A DNA stretch of 64,000 bases, taken from contig OY856188.1 in the NCBI GenBank assembly GCA_963693315.1, positions 219,427,789 to 219,491,788 of the forward strand. Direction: 5' to 3'. The position numbers and the translations under genes were made by a program. This stretch comes from Diogma glabrata. Taxonomy: Eukaryota; Arthropoda; Insecta; Diptera; Cylindrotomidae. Positions 44,385 to 55,910 of this stretch are shown one piece after another. The number at the start of each line of letters is the position of its first letter. Positions within the stretch are counted from its first letter, which is position 1. The notes below the pieces were generated by a model. That model saw only the letters and a program-made list of their open reading frames with translations. It was not told where the DNA came from and ran no database searches.

Positions 44385-44726
44385 CAATAACGGTGAAATT
44401 TATTTTAAGATTTCTTGTTGGTGAATTACGAAAATCAACACGACATCGATACATTCCTTCATCACTTAATTTTATTTCATCGACTAATAGTTGAGCAGGA
44501 TGTGATGCTGTTCGGAAGTATGCACGTGATCCAAACGCTGTTGGTGATGACCATAGTTTGGCTTGTAAAAATTGTCGACCTCTAACATCAAAACTATAAA
44601 GTGGTTCATTTTCACCTTCTTTAAACCATAATACCATATAGACAGCATCATTTCGTTCCATCGGTGTTATATCACACGGAAGAAGTGCTTGTTTAGCAAA
44701 AACTCCCTGAACCGATGTTATTGGAA
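44385..44726 (-). CDS. Sidestep-family protein, exon encoding Ig domain 1
   Basis: This internal exon of a Sidestep-family gene encodes the first V-type Ig domain of a neuronal surface protein. In Drosophila, Sidestep proteins are ligands that guide motor axons through Beaten-path receptors. The exon starts after a CTTTTCAG acceptor and ends at a G|GTAAGA donor, with entry phase 2 bases and exit phase 1. The translation runs from [18 protein letters not shown] to [10 protein letters not shown]. It carries the two disulfide cysteines (LLPCD and YRCRVDF), the tryptophan of VLWFKEG, and family motifs [17 protein letters not shown] and [19 protein letters not shown]. The signal-peptide exon was not found between here and the window end. 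The family call is firm. Which member it is (side or side-II to side-VIII) cannot be told from this. Confidence 0.93.
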
Positions 44727-45894
44727 CTGAAAAGAAACAAAAACAAAATCAATTTTAATATAAAAATCAAAACTATAAACATATTTATTAGAACATATTA
44801 GAATTACTTATGTACAATAAATTTGTCAATGCCATTTATTTATGTTCTGGTTAGATGATCTTTTTAAAGAACCGATAATCTATTATACCCCTCTAAACCA
44901 CAAACATAGTATTAAACCAATAAATATAAAATAGCACCAAAAACGTTTTATTTTTACCTTTATGTTTTTTTTATATTTTCAATATAAAAAGCCGTTAAAT
45001 TTGTGTAAAGAAAAACCAATAATCCGGATACATTTAAAAAATATCCGGATAAGCTTGTAGTCAAAATTTTGAAATTATTATTAGGATATGCGGATTGGAA
45101 ACCTTAGGGTTTTGTTTAGACAATAAAAAAAATTATAACTTAAGTCACTAACGATTTTCGTTTGATTTTTAACTTACCTAAGTATACATTAAGAATTTAT
45201 TAAAAGCATACATTTGATTCTAACTAAAAATACATGTTGGAAAATTTATAAAATATTTAACACAGATGATTAAGGAAGAGTTGGAGATTTTGGTAACATA
45301 CTAAATGTTACGAAAGAAAAAAAAGATTTTATTAGTAAAAGACTTGTTCCACTTTAAACAATTTTTATGGTTGTTGAAAGAAACGAGGACATAGTCTAAG
45401 AGAGCTTCCAGCATGCAATAGCATATTCAACTGCGTTAGTAAATACGATTACCAAGCAACCCGCATACTTTACGCTTATAAAAGAAAGCTAGTTTCACAG
45501 CACCAGAGTTAGAGAAAGCAATATTAGCCTGGGATACTAAGGTACACTAACACCGTATGTATAAGTGATGGACAATTGTTGACTGCCTACATTCCTATAT
45601 GTAACATAGACGTTAGAAAAAAACACAGAATATTGATTATGATTAGAAAAAAACATGGATTACTTTTGTAATCTTGTCTGTAAACTTTTCTATAAAAAAA
45701 TCTTATTGCCACTGAATTATTTTTGTAATTTCTGGCATTCACTGCTATTAGTAGTAACATCGGACTTCTTTGCTCAGATAAACAGCTCAAAATGTGAGAT
45801 ACAACATTAATGAAAGAAAAGTATCAGGGAGTAGCAATTTTTTTAAAATTCACTTTTCGGCGTACAATAGCTCACGTAAGGAAGACGTGAGCAC
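44727..45894. other. AT-rich sequence upstream of the Ig1 exon
   Basis: This is presumably a further Sidestep intron. No signal-peptide exon is recognised, and no repeats stand out. Confidence 0.45.
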
Positions 45895-46509
45895 TTTTTT
45901 TTAAATAAAATTCGTTGTGTAGTAGGAACTACACTATGTGTTACAACAGTGGATAAAAATCTTTTAAGACCAAGATCCCTCAACAACATGCGTTCTAAGG
46001 TGTTGATAGACGCAAATTTGTTTTTTTATTTTATTTTGTATTTTTTATTGAATTGGGATAACTAAACAATAAATCCTAGCACATACAAAATATGACATAG
46101 GCCAATATTTCATGATAGGTTGGAAAAAAAATTAAATTAAAGGTAAACAGCAAATTTATATTATATTAGAATTTGCAGGAACAAAACTAAAATGTGGTGT
46201 CAATAATCTAGCTAGTGGCACAATCCTTGATCATGCGACGCACTTCCTTCCTCTATGATTAAAGCCGATACATAGAGTTATATGAAGGCTCAATTCTTCG
46301 AACGCAATAACGTGACATCAAGGAAGACTCCATAACTAAGATTGAGGGTGCTACCGTTGACTGAATCACCTTGGCTAGTGATATCTCACTGATATTGCCA
46401 GTGGTATGTGATATCTCACGTTAGTTCGTATGTCAATAGCAGGAACTAGGTTGTCACACCCGTAGATCAAAAATAAAAACAAATTACAAATAAAAAAAAA
46501 TGATCCCTC
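45895..46509 (-). mobile_element. Internally deleted derivative of LINE family A (D1)
   Basis: On the minus strand, the 5' part (CGCATCGAGGGATCAT at 46509, then the untranslated region, ending near 46030) is joined directly to the last ~130 bp of the LINE (CACCTTAGAACGC through ACACAACGAATTTTATT plus A-tail). All coding sequence is missing. It is diverged from copies A and B. The join lies in an A-rich stretch. Confidence 0.75.
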
Positions 46510-47888
46510 GATGCGGAAGAAAATATAAGATAACTCCAGCAACGCAACAAAGCACCGAAGTGGATCGAATATTCCCGTAAGCATGCAAAAGGCAGAAGTT
46601 CGTTTTACTTCAAATAAAAAGATTGGATACTAGATTACATACGTTACCAATTTTCATAAATTTTAATTTTTATTAGCACAAATGTAAGCGATAACTTTAA
46701 TTGAAGCAACAGTAAAAATTAAAGTTAAAATGTTTGCTACTTTTACGCTTCTAAGAGTTCTGAATACCAAAAAAACTTTTTTGGAACCAAACGAGTGGGG
46801 TGTCATTTGAAAGAACACTTAATTTAAGAAACATTGCAACATTTTTTAGAATTCTGCGATGCACAGTTTTTTAGTTATTGATGAAAAAAGTGCTATTTTA
46901 AGTGTATGTATACCACCCTATATTTCGACGCTGATTTATAGAACAAAGATTCCCAATTTAGACCATTAAAATACTGGTTAAATTTTTCTTTAGCTATGGA
47001 TAAACAGCTATGGATAAGATTTAACCTCAAGTAACCTTTTTGATCAATGTAGATGTGATTGACATTTACTATTGACGTTTACGATTAAACATTTATTCTG
47101 TTATGCGGCGTCCATAGTCTGGCGATATAAAGACTTTACAACATAACTTTATGTCATTTATTTTTGATATTGTGTTCTTTTACATTCACGGAACCCTTGG
47201 CGAGCGAATTTTATTCGCACATTTCCGACTTTTTTTTAATATAAGAACATGATGATAGTAAACGAATAACCCAAGTATTGTTGAAATTCATGATTATAAT
47301 GTACAAGGATGATTATGTTGAAAATAAAATTCATTGAAATTAATGTTAATACTATGAATAAATAATAGAAATGGATAGTCATTATTACGTCAATTACGTT
47401 ACATTCATAATTTGTACAGTCCACGATATGTTTTTATTATCAAATATAAAATATAAAAATGTATATAATAGTTCCATGGAATGCTGATAGATGTGAAAGC
47501 CAGACTGATTTTAAGATTTTAGGTTAAAAGTTATGAAATTTTATTTAGTCATGCTACAATAGTAAGAAGATTCAAAAATACTGCTATTTCACAGTTTAAC
47601 ATTTTCACTTCTGTCGGCAATCCTCATGACTGCCTGGTTTGTTTTTCTTTAAAAGGTATTAAATAAGGTTTTATAAACAAAATTATGTATTGAACTGTTT
47701 TTTATAAAAAATTCAAAATTTATAAAAAATTATATGGTTTTCGCATTGCATTACATTAATCTTAATGATCACTTCAATCATTTCGGCAAAAGCACTACGA
47801 TAGTAAAGAAGTTCAATATCAGTAAGTAACTCAAATTCAAATTATCCAACTATAAAAATTAATAAAAACAGAACTGTCATATATAATA
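46510..47888. other. AT-rich sequence without recognised genes
   Basis: I see no motif, repeat or exon. The minus-strand frame at 47236-47424 is hydrophobic but has no support as a signal-peptide exon. Confidence 0.45.
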
Positions 47889-48049
47889 TCACGAGTCGTC
47901 AAATAATAGTCGATTATTTTTCATAATCATTATTACGAATGTCATTTGAGGTCCCGAGTGCGCGTAGCGCACGAGGGAAATTTTTAACCTCAAATGGCAT
48001 GAGTGGTAATGTTGAAAAATAATCGACTAATAATTTGATGACGAGTTGT
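47889..48049. mobile_element. Hairpin (foldback) element, ~160 bp
   Basis: The left arm GTCAAATAATAGTCGATTAT is matched by the right arm containing ATAATCGACTAATAATTTGA, and pairing continues inward through ATTTGAGGT/ACCTCAAAT. The core is palindromic GTGCGCGTAGCGCAC inside CCCG/CGAGGG. The whole stretch can fold into one long hairpin. It looks like a MITE. No clear target duplication was seen. Confidence 0.65.
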
Positions 48050-49559
48050 ATTTAGCAGACAATTTAACGAACAGAAATAGTAACATTATTTCATACAACA
48101 TAATCATTCATAATAAAATATTATTTCATCTTAGTAGGCGCATAAATGTTATAAATTTGTAATTTATTTTTGACAAATAAACATAAACATGCAATCATTT
48201 ATAAATGAAAACGGACATTTTTACTATTTGCAAATTGCATTTTCACATAATTTTGTATATGAATTTTTGTTTTAAATTAATATATTAAGTAGGCCGAAAA
48301 TATTCGAAAACATTCGCTGTTCCTTCCCACTAGAAAAAAATAATCGAAACAATTCGTTTTGATTTGTTAAAAAATAGTAAATGAAGCGTTTTTATTGGAC
48401 CTTATCGAAACTTTATTTAATGAGTTGAATTGTCATATTTATTGTTAGTAAATATTCAGATGGGTTTATCTTGCCAACAAAACCAAACAACTAACAGCAA
48501 TTTTTGTATGTTTATTTCAAAGACAAAATCTAAAAAAGGTACTTTTGAATTTCGCCATCTTTCAAAATTAAAATTTTGCAAAACTAAATTAAATTTTCAT
48601 TGAAAGTTTCTTTATTAAGCCTTGTTTAATATCTTCTAAACAAAAACAAAAGTTCAATAAAATCGAAAAAATTTCAAACTATAATAATATATTAAAATGC
48701 CTTTTTCTCAAAAACATAAAATAATGGTTGTCTTTAATTATAGTATAGTATGTTTTTATAATAGTGTTTGAAAAATTTAAAGTAAAAAAATCTTACAAAT
48801 ACATGTAAGTTTTGTTTTACTCGAGCGCTTTTTTCGCTCTTCAAATGTGAATACTATTTTACAAATTAAATTATTTTCTACAAAAGCATAAGTCTATTTT
48901 CATGCAGGCTTTATCTCTTGCTAAAATGTTTTTTTCTACTGCTGTAAACTCGATAAATAAAAAATTGTTGTTGCTATGGTATTTTCATATAATTTAATAA
49001 AGTTTTTAAATCAATGCACCCATGAAAATACAGAATATGCATTTCGAATAAGTTATCGATCTCTAGCTCAGTAATTTATAATAAATATCGTTCTTACCAT
49101 CCTAAAAAAAATTGCATTTCCTACTAGATATGAAAACGTTTTAAGTTTACGTGAACAAATTATATTTATTTTATATTTTTATATTTACAATATTATTTTA
49201 ATATCGTTTTTGAAAATTTGAATTTTTTTTTATTTCACTCCCTTGGAATCGAGTTTGTTATTTTCTTTCATTCCATTCCATTCCACAATATGTAGCTGAA
49301 TAATTAGACAAACCATTCAGAAAGATAATCTATTTTTATTTTTAATACATCAAAATGCATCAAATTTGAAGCAAAAATTTAATGTGTGAGCATTTGAAAA
49401 AAAATTTAGCCTTGCGGCACTGCTTACAACTAAAGATTTAATTTTTGAAAAAATAATTGGATGTGTTATTAGTCTTAATAGAATAAAATAAACAGCTCTT
49501 AATTTGATTATGTGGCGCGTTTGCTGCGAAACATAATATTAGTATTTTATTAGGTCAGT
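48050..49559. other. AT-rich sequence without recognised genes
   Basis: No coding potential was found. The stretch at 49465-49495 is similar to the complement of 49945-49972 (GTTATTAGTCTTAATA), which hints at further inverted-repeat structure. Confidence 0.4.
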
Positions 49560-49760
49560 GTGAGAGAAAAAATTTACTAAACAGGAACCCAATACCACGT
49601 TTTATCCTTCCGAAAGAATACATGTTTTAAATTTAAATTATTTTTAAATTCATTGGTAAAACAAGTAAAACGAATAAAAAACAACGAATTCTTTTTTGAA
49701 TCATTAATTCCAAACAATTAAATACATTTTAATCAATTTCGATACCTATTAAATTGTTAA
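49560..49760. repeat. Left arm of a long inverted repeat
   Basis: AACGTTTTATCCTTCC-like sequence, AACAAGTAAAACGAATAAAA and TTTCGATACCTATTAAATTG correspond, in order, to the complement of 54400-54280 and then of 50899-50830. The matching partner is split by the RTE insertion. Identity is moderate. Confidence 0.55.
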
Positions 49761-49804
49761 ATTGTGAAAATAAAATGATTTACAATGAAAAACATCAAAA
49801 TTTA

Positions 49805-50250
49805 TAATAATGAGAATTAAGAAACCAAAAATCATAAAAAACTGATTTTTTTTACATTGGAAATTCAATTCAATTTAATCATAGTAGCCTTTGCCTTTTT
49901 CAATATTCGAAAGAGGGACATGCGCATTAGTTTGAATTTATTGTTTTTGTTTTATTAAGACTAATAACGCACACAATTATGGTTCTAAAAATAAACCTAT
50001 ATTTATAGTTGCCGGAAAAATAGAACAATTGATTTTATTGTATTGAACTCTGAAATAATTTAATTGATTGTATCTAAAACAATCATAAAACCCTTTTCGC
50101 TCTGATTATATAAAAAAAACAATAAATTCAATTAATGCGCATCACCCTTACTCCAATAGTGAAAAAAGCAAAGGCTACTATGATTGAATTGAATTAAATT
50201 TCCATTGTCGAAAAAATTACTATTTTTATGATTGTTTTTTTGGTTTCTCA
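49805..50250. mobile_element. Inverted-repeat element, arms ~95 bp
   Basis: The left arm GAATTAAGAAACCAAAAATC through CATTGGAAATTCAATTCAAT and ATAGTAGCCTTTGC (49812-49894) is repeated inverted at 50168-50250 (GCAAAGGCTACTATGATTGA onward to GGTTTCTCAA). The inner ~36 bp of the arms is nearly perfect. No coding sequence. It is a non-autonomous DNA element or foldback structure that directly abuts the LINE derivative D2. Confidence 0.65.
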
Positions 50251-50537
50251 ATTTTTTTTAATAAAACGTATTCTGTAGTAGGAATTACAACATGTGTCAC
50301 AACAAAACATAAAAACCTTTTAAGACCTTTTAAGAACCTTTTAAGATCCCACAACAACATACGTTAAAAGGAATTGATGGACGTAAATCTTTCTTTTTTT
50401 GTTTTTTTTTTTTATATTTTTTGTTAAAAAATGGATAACTAAACTATAAATCTCACTGCCATTGCCAGCGGTATGGAGTACGCGGGATTGTTACACCCGT
50501 AGATAAAAAAAAAACAATAAAAACTGATCCCTCCATG
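50251..50537 (-). mobile_element. Internally deleted derivative of LINE family A (D2)
   Basis: It has the same architecture as D1 on the minus strand: a 5' end CGCATGGAGGGATCAG, a shortened untranslated region (TACGGGTGTAACAATCC, CGCTGGCAATGGCAG, TTAGTTATCCATTTTT), an A-rich junction, then the LINE 3' end and A-tail. The motif CTTTTAAGA is locally triplicated near 50320-50345. It is diverged from D1, so it is a separate insertion. Confidence 0.7.
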
Positions 50538-50754
50538 CGTATTCGTTGTAAAGAACTTTGACTTTTCTCATTGTAGGTCACTGTTGCCTTTCAACGTAAT
50601 TTTTTCAACGGAGTTTCTCACCCCTGCAATGCCTTACATACTTGGGTTTTTTCGATGACTCTAATCCTCGAATTTTAAATTTAACGTTACTAAATTTCTT
50701 AAAGTAACTTAATTTATTTAAACATAATCCTAATCCTAGTTGGCATTCTATCTA

Positions 50755-50829
50755 CGGATATTTAGAGACGTTAATTTATAATTTATTATAATTAACACTA
50801 AGCATGCCTAACTATGAATAAAAAAAAAT
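50755..50829 (+). repeat. Dispersed A-tailed repeat, copy 2
   Basis: This matches 3966-4043, including GCATGCCTAACTATGAATA and the A-tail. The upstream 150 bp is not alignable by eye. Confidence 0.5.
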
Positions 50830-50899
50830 TTCATTTTTAAAATACCAAACGATTAGGTATTGAAGCAAAATTTATTTGATTGTTTTAATTAATTAACGG

Positions 50900-53800
50900 G
50901 TAGCGAAATCCGAAATTCGACGTCCACGCCGTGCTGCCTGGGTAATGCTGACAGAATTAGGTTGGTGTATTGGAGACAAGCAGATTAGAAACTGCTTAGT
51001 CAATGACGCTACATCACGGCGAATTGGCGCTCTACAACCAATGCGACTCAAGCGTCTGTTCTCCATGCCAGGGGCGGCTTGGAGCGGGCGTCTGTCTTGA
51101 ATCAAGCGGCTCGCTATATAAACGTGTAAAAAGGTTGTTTCTGGTGACCTTAATATGCAGAACGGACCCATTCACGACAATTTGGGTTGGGCCTAAGGTT
51201 AACACCCTAACCCCGGAAAAAAACTAATATGTTAAATTTGGTTATCAGAAAGAGAAAAACAGACCCGGACACCAAAACAGAATTTTACCTGGACGTGAAA
51301 AAGGACCAGACTACCGAATCGGAACGTGGAACGTGCGCAGCCTGAGCGCTCCTGATGCTCTTATAAGTCTGGAAACAGAGGCTAAGAGGTATAGGATGGA
51401 TATTATTGCTCTACAAGAAATTAGACAGCCGATAATCGGAAAACAAGATTTGGATAGTCACTCTCTATACTGTAGTGGTCATCCTTCTCGAAGAGAATTT
51501 GGAACTGGCTTTCTTATTGGTGCACGCATACAAGAAGCCGTGATGAAATTCATCCCGGTCAGTGAGAGGATCTGCTACCTACGTGTACGTGGTAAATATA
51601 ACAATATTTCTCTTATTGCCGTGCATGCACCAACTGAAGCTAAGACCGTCGACGAGAAGGATAATTTCTACATAGCACTGGAAGAGGTTATGAAACAAAC
51701 ACCAACACGCGACTTCATTATGGTTCTTGGTGACTTTAATGGACAGGTTGGAAGAGATATCTCTTATGGAAATGTGGTGGGTCCCAACAGCTTGCATTTG
51801 AATTCGAATGATAATGGTGAGAGAATGACTGAGTTTGCATTATCAAATAATTTGAGAATTGCCAGTACGTTCTTTCCGCATCGATCGATTCATAAGCAGA
51901 CTTGGGTCTCACCGAATGGAAACACTCGAAATCAAATTGATCACGTTCTAGTAACAACACGTTTCTTTTCGAGCGTTCTGGATGTGCGATCCTTTAGAGG
52001 TGCATACATCGGAAGTGACCACTTCCTTGTATGTGCAACGATAAGGTTCCACTTCCCAAATCCAGGCATTCCAAAATTCAATCAACGGAAACGTTTTAAC
52101 ATCTCATCATTAAAGAATGCTGAAATAGAAGAGAGATATCAAATCCATATTGCCGAAACATTGGAAAAATCAGAAACCATTAATGGAGACGTCGATAAGT
52201 CATGGTATTTGCTCAAAGATGCTGTTTTAAGCGCTGCTGAGGGAATACTTGGACGACCAGAGAACCACTCCCAGAAGCCATGGATGGATCAAGCATGCCT
52301 TGATGCTATTCAATACAATGGAGATTGCTATCTGAAGTGTCTACAAGGACGCAACACTAGGTCCACGAAGGAGAATTATAAACTGGCAAGACAAGCCGTT
52401 ACAAAGCTATGTAGACGAACGAAGAGAGAATGGTGGAAGAGACAGTGTGAGGAGATTGAAAGCTTCAATAAGGAATATCAATCGCGTAACTTCTTTCAAC
52501 AGGTTAAAACCTTAAAGAAGGGCCCTCAAACTAGATCGACTGCTATTCAAAACGAAGATGGGGAGCTACAAGTAGACCTTAAAAATATTTTAGATACTTG
52601 GGCCGCTTATTTTGAGAATCTTCTCAACTTAAGTGACCAGCAACAAGTCGGGCGACGAGCAAAGCTTATTCGTGCGTCAAAGGTACATGTAGACGAACCA
52701 ACCAAAGAGGAATTCGAAGCGGCGCTGTCTAAATTAAAACGCACTAAAGCACCTGGTATCGACGATATAACATCCGAAATGATTGTACATGGTGGCGAAA
52801 CTCTATCCTTAAGATTGTTTGAACTTGTTCAAATGATCTGGAGGACTGAAACCATGCCACAGGACTGGAACACAGCTATGCTGATACCAATCCATAAAAA
52901 AGGTAATCGCCTACAATGTGCAAACTACAGAGGAATCGCTCTCCTTTGCACAGCATATAAAATCTTTTCTTAAATTTTGCTATCCAAAAACAATCCTTTT
53001 GCTGAACAACTGTTTGGAGAATATCAGTGTGGTTTCCGGCGGGGCCGAGGTACTACCGATGCAATTTTCTCGATAAGGATGATTTTGGAAAAGTGCCGAG
53101 AGTTCAACATACCTGTGCACCAACTTTTCATTGATTTCAGGCAGGCTTACGACTCTCTCGAACGAGAGACTCTATGGTCTGCTCTGGTGTCGATGGGAAT
53201 TCCTGGTAAACTGGTATCACTATGCAAAATGACAGTACAGAACTCTCAATGCTGTGTACGAGTAGAGAACGAAATATCAAAGTTTTTTAAAGTCGACTCC
53301 GGTTTAAGACAAGGTGATGCTATCTCTCCTATACTTTTTAATTTAGCCTTGGAAACTACCGACTAATAACAATATCCTGTCAATAAACTCAGTACAGATG
53401 ATTGCTTACGCTGATGATGTTGTCATCCTCGGCCGAAGTGAAGCTGTTATGAGTGAGACCTTCAAGTCGCTTGAGAGTGGTGCTAGAAAAATTGGTCTGC
53501 AAATTAACTACAATAAAACCAAACATATGAATGTTTCAAGGGAGGCTGAGAAGAAAGATTTGATGTGCGGCGATGAACGAATTGAGGGAGTTGAATCTTT
53601 TAAATATTTGGGATCAATGCTTGACTCAAACAACAGCATACTTACAGATATAAAAGCTCGAATCGCTGCAGGTAATCGAACTTTCTACTCAATTAAACCT
53701 CTCCTTGGATCACCGTATGTATCAACGAACACCAAGCTCAAGTTATACAAGACATTGATTAGACCGGTTGTGATGTATGGCTCACAAACGTGGACCCTTA

Positions 53801-54226
53801 CACAAAATGACGAATCGCATTTATCGGTATTTGAGCGTAAGATCCTACGCTACATTTTTGGTCCACTTAAGACAGACGATGGAGAGTATAGAACCCGGTA
53901 TAACTTTGAGATCAGAGACCTTCTTGAAGGTCCTGATATAATAGGTTGTATCCGTTCTAATAGGATTGCTTGGTTTGGGCATGTTCTACGAGCCGATTCA
54001 CAGTCTGGAATGATTAGAAAAATGTACGTTAGTACCCCAGGGAGTGGGCGACCGCGAGGTAGACCACGACTACAATGGGAGGCTGACGTAATAAACGACC
54101 TTAAAAAAATCGGCTGCCATGGTAATTATGTCGCTGTTGCGAATGACCGTGGTGAATATTCAAAGCTGATCAACCTGGCAACGCTCCTACATGGAGCATG
54201 AACGCCTTTAAAAAAAAAAAAAAAAA
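50900..54226 (+). mobile_element. Full-length RTE-type LINE (family B) with 13-bp target duplication
   Basis: The element is bounded by AATTAATTAACGG at 50887-50899 and again at 54227-54239, a 13-bp target-site duplication. It ends in a run of A just before the second copy. It carries one long broken ORF for an endonuclease-reverse transcriptase and about 400 bp of 5' untranslated sequence. It is inserted in the right arm of a long inverted repeat (see 49560-49760). Confidence 0.88.
51309..54201 (+). pseudogene. RTE-type endonuclease-reverse transcriptase
   Basis: The frame begins around DYRIGTWNVRSLS (no in-frame ATG before it) and shows the EEP endonuclease motifs LQEIRQ, VLGDFNGQVG and GSDHFLV. 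The RT domain has LKRTKAPGIDDITSEMI, IPIHKKGNRLQCANYRGIAL, FIDFRQAYDSLE, SGLRQGDAISPILF and IAYADDVVIL. The C-terminal part has RIAWFGHVLRADSQ and GRPRGRPRLQWEADV, typical of RTE proteins. Defects are a TAA at 52971-52973, a TAA at 53364-53366 and a frame change before 53398. Otherwise it is well preserved, so it is fairly young. Confidence 0.88.
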
Positions 54227-54239
54227 AATTAATTAACGG

Positions 54240-55910
54240 TCCAAAAAAATAATATAAAAAAATAAAATAAAATGAAATAAGTTTTTTTATTCGTTTTACT
54301 TGTTGTATCAGCAAATTTTTAAATAATTGTGTTTAAATTAATACATGTTAATACATGTTGGAAGGATAAAACGTTGTATTGGTTTAATGAATTTTATTCT
54401 CTCCCAAATTTGTAATGCTCGCTCACATTGTAAACTTTTGCTCGAGAAAAAATAAATCATTAAACACTTATACAATAAATTACTATTTTTTCGAGTTAGG
54501 AGTAAGAACGATAACTTTTTATTGTTACTTCTGTACTTAGGAACGTCATATTTTTTTATCTTATTCGCTGTGAAAGAACGGAGTAAATTAGTGATATAAG
54601 AAGCTTTTTAAACTCTGTTTATTACACTTCAAAATTCGTTCTTTTCTTGTTTTGGTTTCTCTAAGCTGTATTTTGTTAATCCCAGTTGTTTTAAATTACA
54701 TTATGTATGTAATGTAAGTGTGAGCAAGTCTAACCTGCACTTTCACCCATCTAACATGAAATATTTCGCAAACTCCGCAATAGAATCCTAAAATATTTAA
54801 GCATTAAAGCACTTCAGAAAAGCAAAATAACAGAGAAATCACGATCTCTGCATGATTTGTTTTTGAAAAACTTTATTGTATTTGTTTTTATTGTTTTTGA
54901 AAAACTTTACTGTATTTTATTCCCAAGAGTGGCAACTTCATCCTATTATGGTGGACTTATTGTGTTGATTAACTATACTTCAGCGTCCACTTATTATCTT
55001 TATATTTACGATGGGAAGAAAGTCTTTGCAACTGGAAATACCATGTTTAACCCGTAGGCTTAGGCCTATTGGGCAGACTTTCTTCCAGTTAAAGGTTTAA
55101 GAAAAACTAAAACTTTAAACTTTCAGATAAGTTTATTAATTATTTTTTCATTACAATTTACATTTAATTTATAGTGAAATTGATAGAGGGTTTCCCCGCT
55201 ATAATCCCCTCTTAAGATTACATTTATTTTAATAATTAAATCGATTAACCAATTATCAATCGATTTATTATGTAAAGTTAATATCGGTCAATATTATATT
55301 AAATAAATATAATTGCCTCGTTCAGCAGGAATTTCAATAAATTTTATTTAAATTTTATTTAAATTTATTTTTGTGATGTCATCAACTTTAATATTATTTT
55401 AAGTTATTTGGATTTCGTTATAACATATATATCGTGGGAACTTATGGAAATTAGATCTAGGTTTTTAAGTTGTTGATGACTTATTTAATTGTTTAGAATG
55501 ATTTGGTTGGAAGAATAACATATGTAATGTATGTCAATTAGATTAGTCATACATATGTTACACTATTGGTTGGAAACAAAAGTTACTATAAATGCGATTG
55601 TCAGAATAGAAACTCCTAAAACAAAGTCAAATACTAAAACCGAAATGATCAAACTAACATTTTTAAAGCATTAATATGTTCAATCACAACAGTAAAACCA
55701 AATTCGTTCCTGAGTTACTAGTTTCTGTTAATTTCATTTTGTTGAGCTTTTAAGATTTATATAGTTCAGGACATATATTGTACCGTCTGTATTCTTCTAG
55801 TTTTGGTAATTATGTTGTCTATAGTGGTGGATTTAAGATCCAAGTTTATTAAGAAACGATCCTTAAAGCCATTTCTGTTACAGCTTTTTATATATCCATC
55901 ATAGAGTTAT
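54240..55910. other. Inverted-repeat right arm followed by AT-rich sequence
   Basis: 54280-54400 is the outer part of the right arm paired with 49560-49680 (ACGTTGTATTGG, GTTTTACTTGTTGTA). Beyond 54420 I see no gene. The frame at 54857-55057 has no motif. Confidence 0.45.

Noticed and set aside
47236..47424. Hydrophobic minus-strand frame as a possible Sidestep signal-peptide exon
   Set aside because: No suitable donor in phase 1 and no signal-peptide layout. The hydrophobicity reflects the AT-rich codons.
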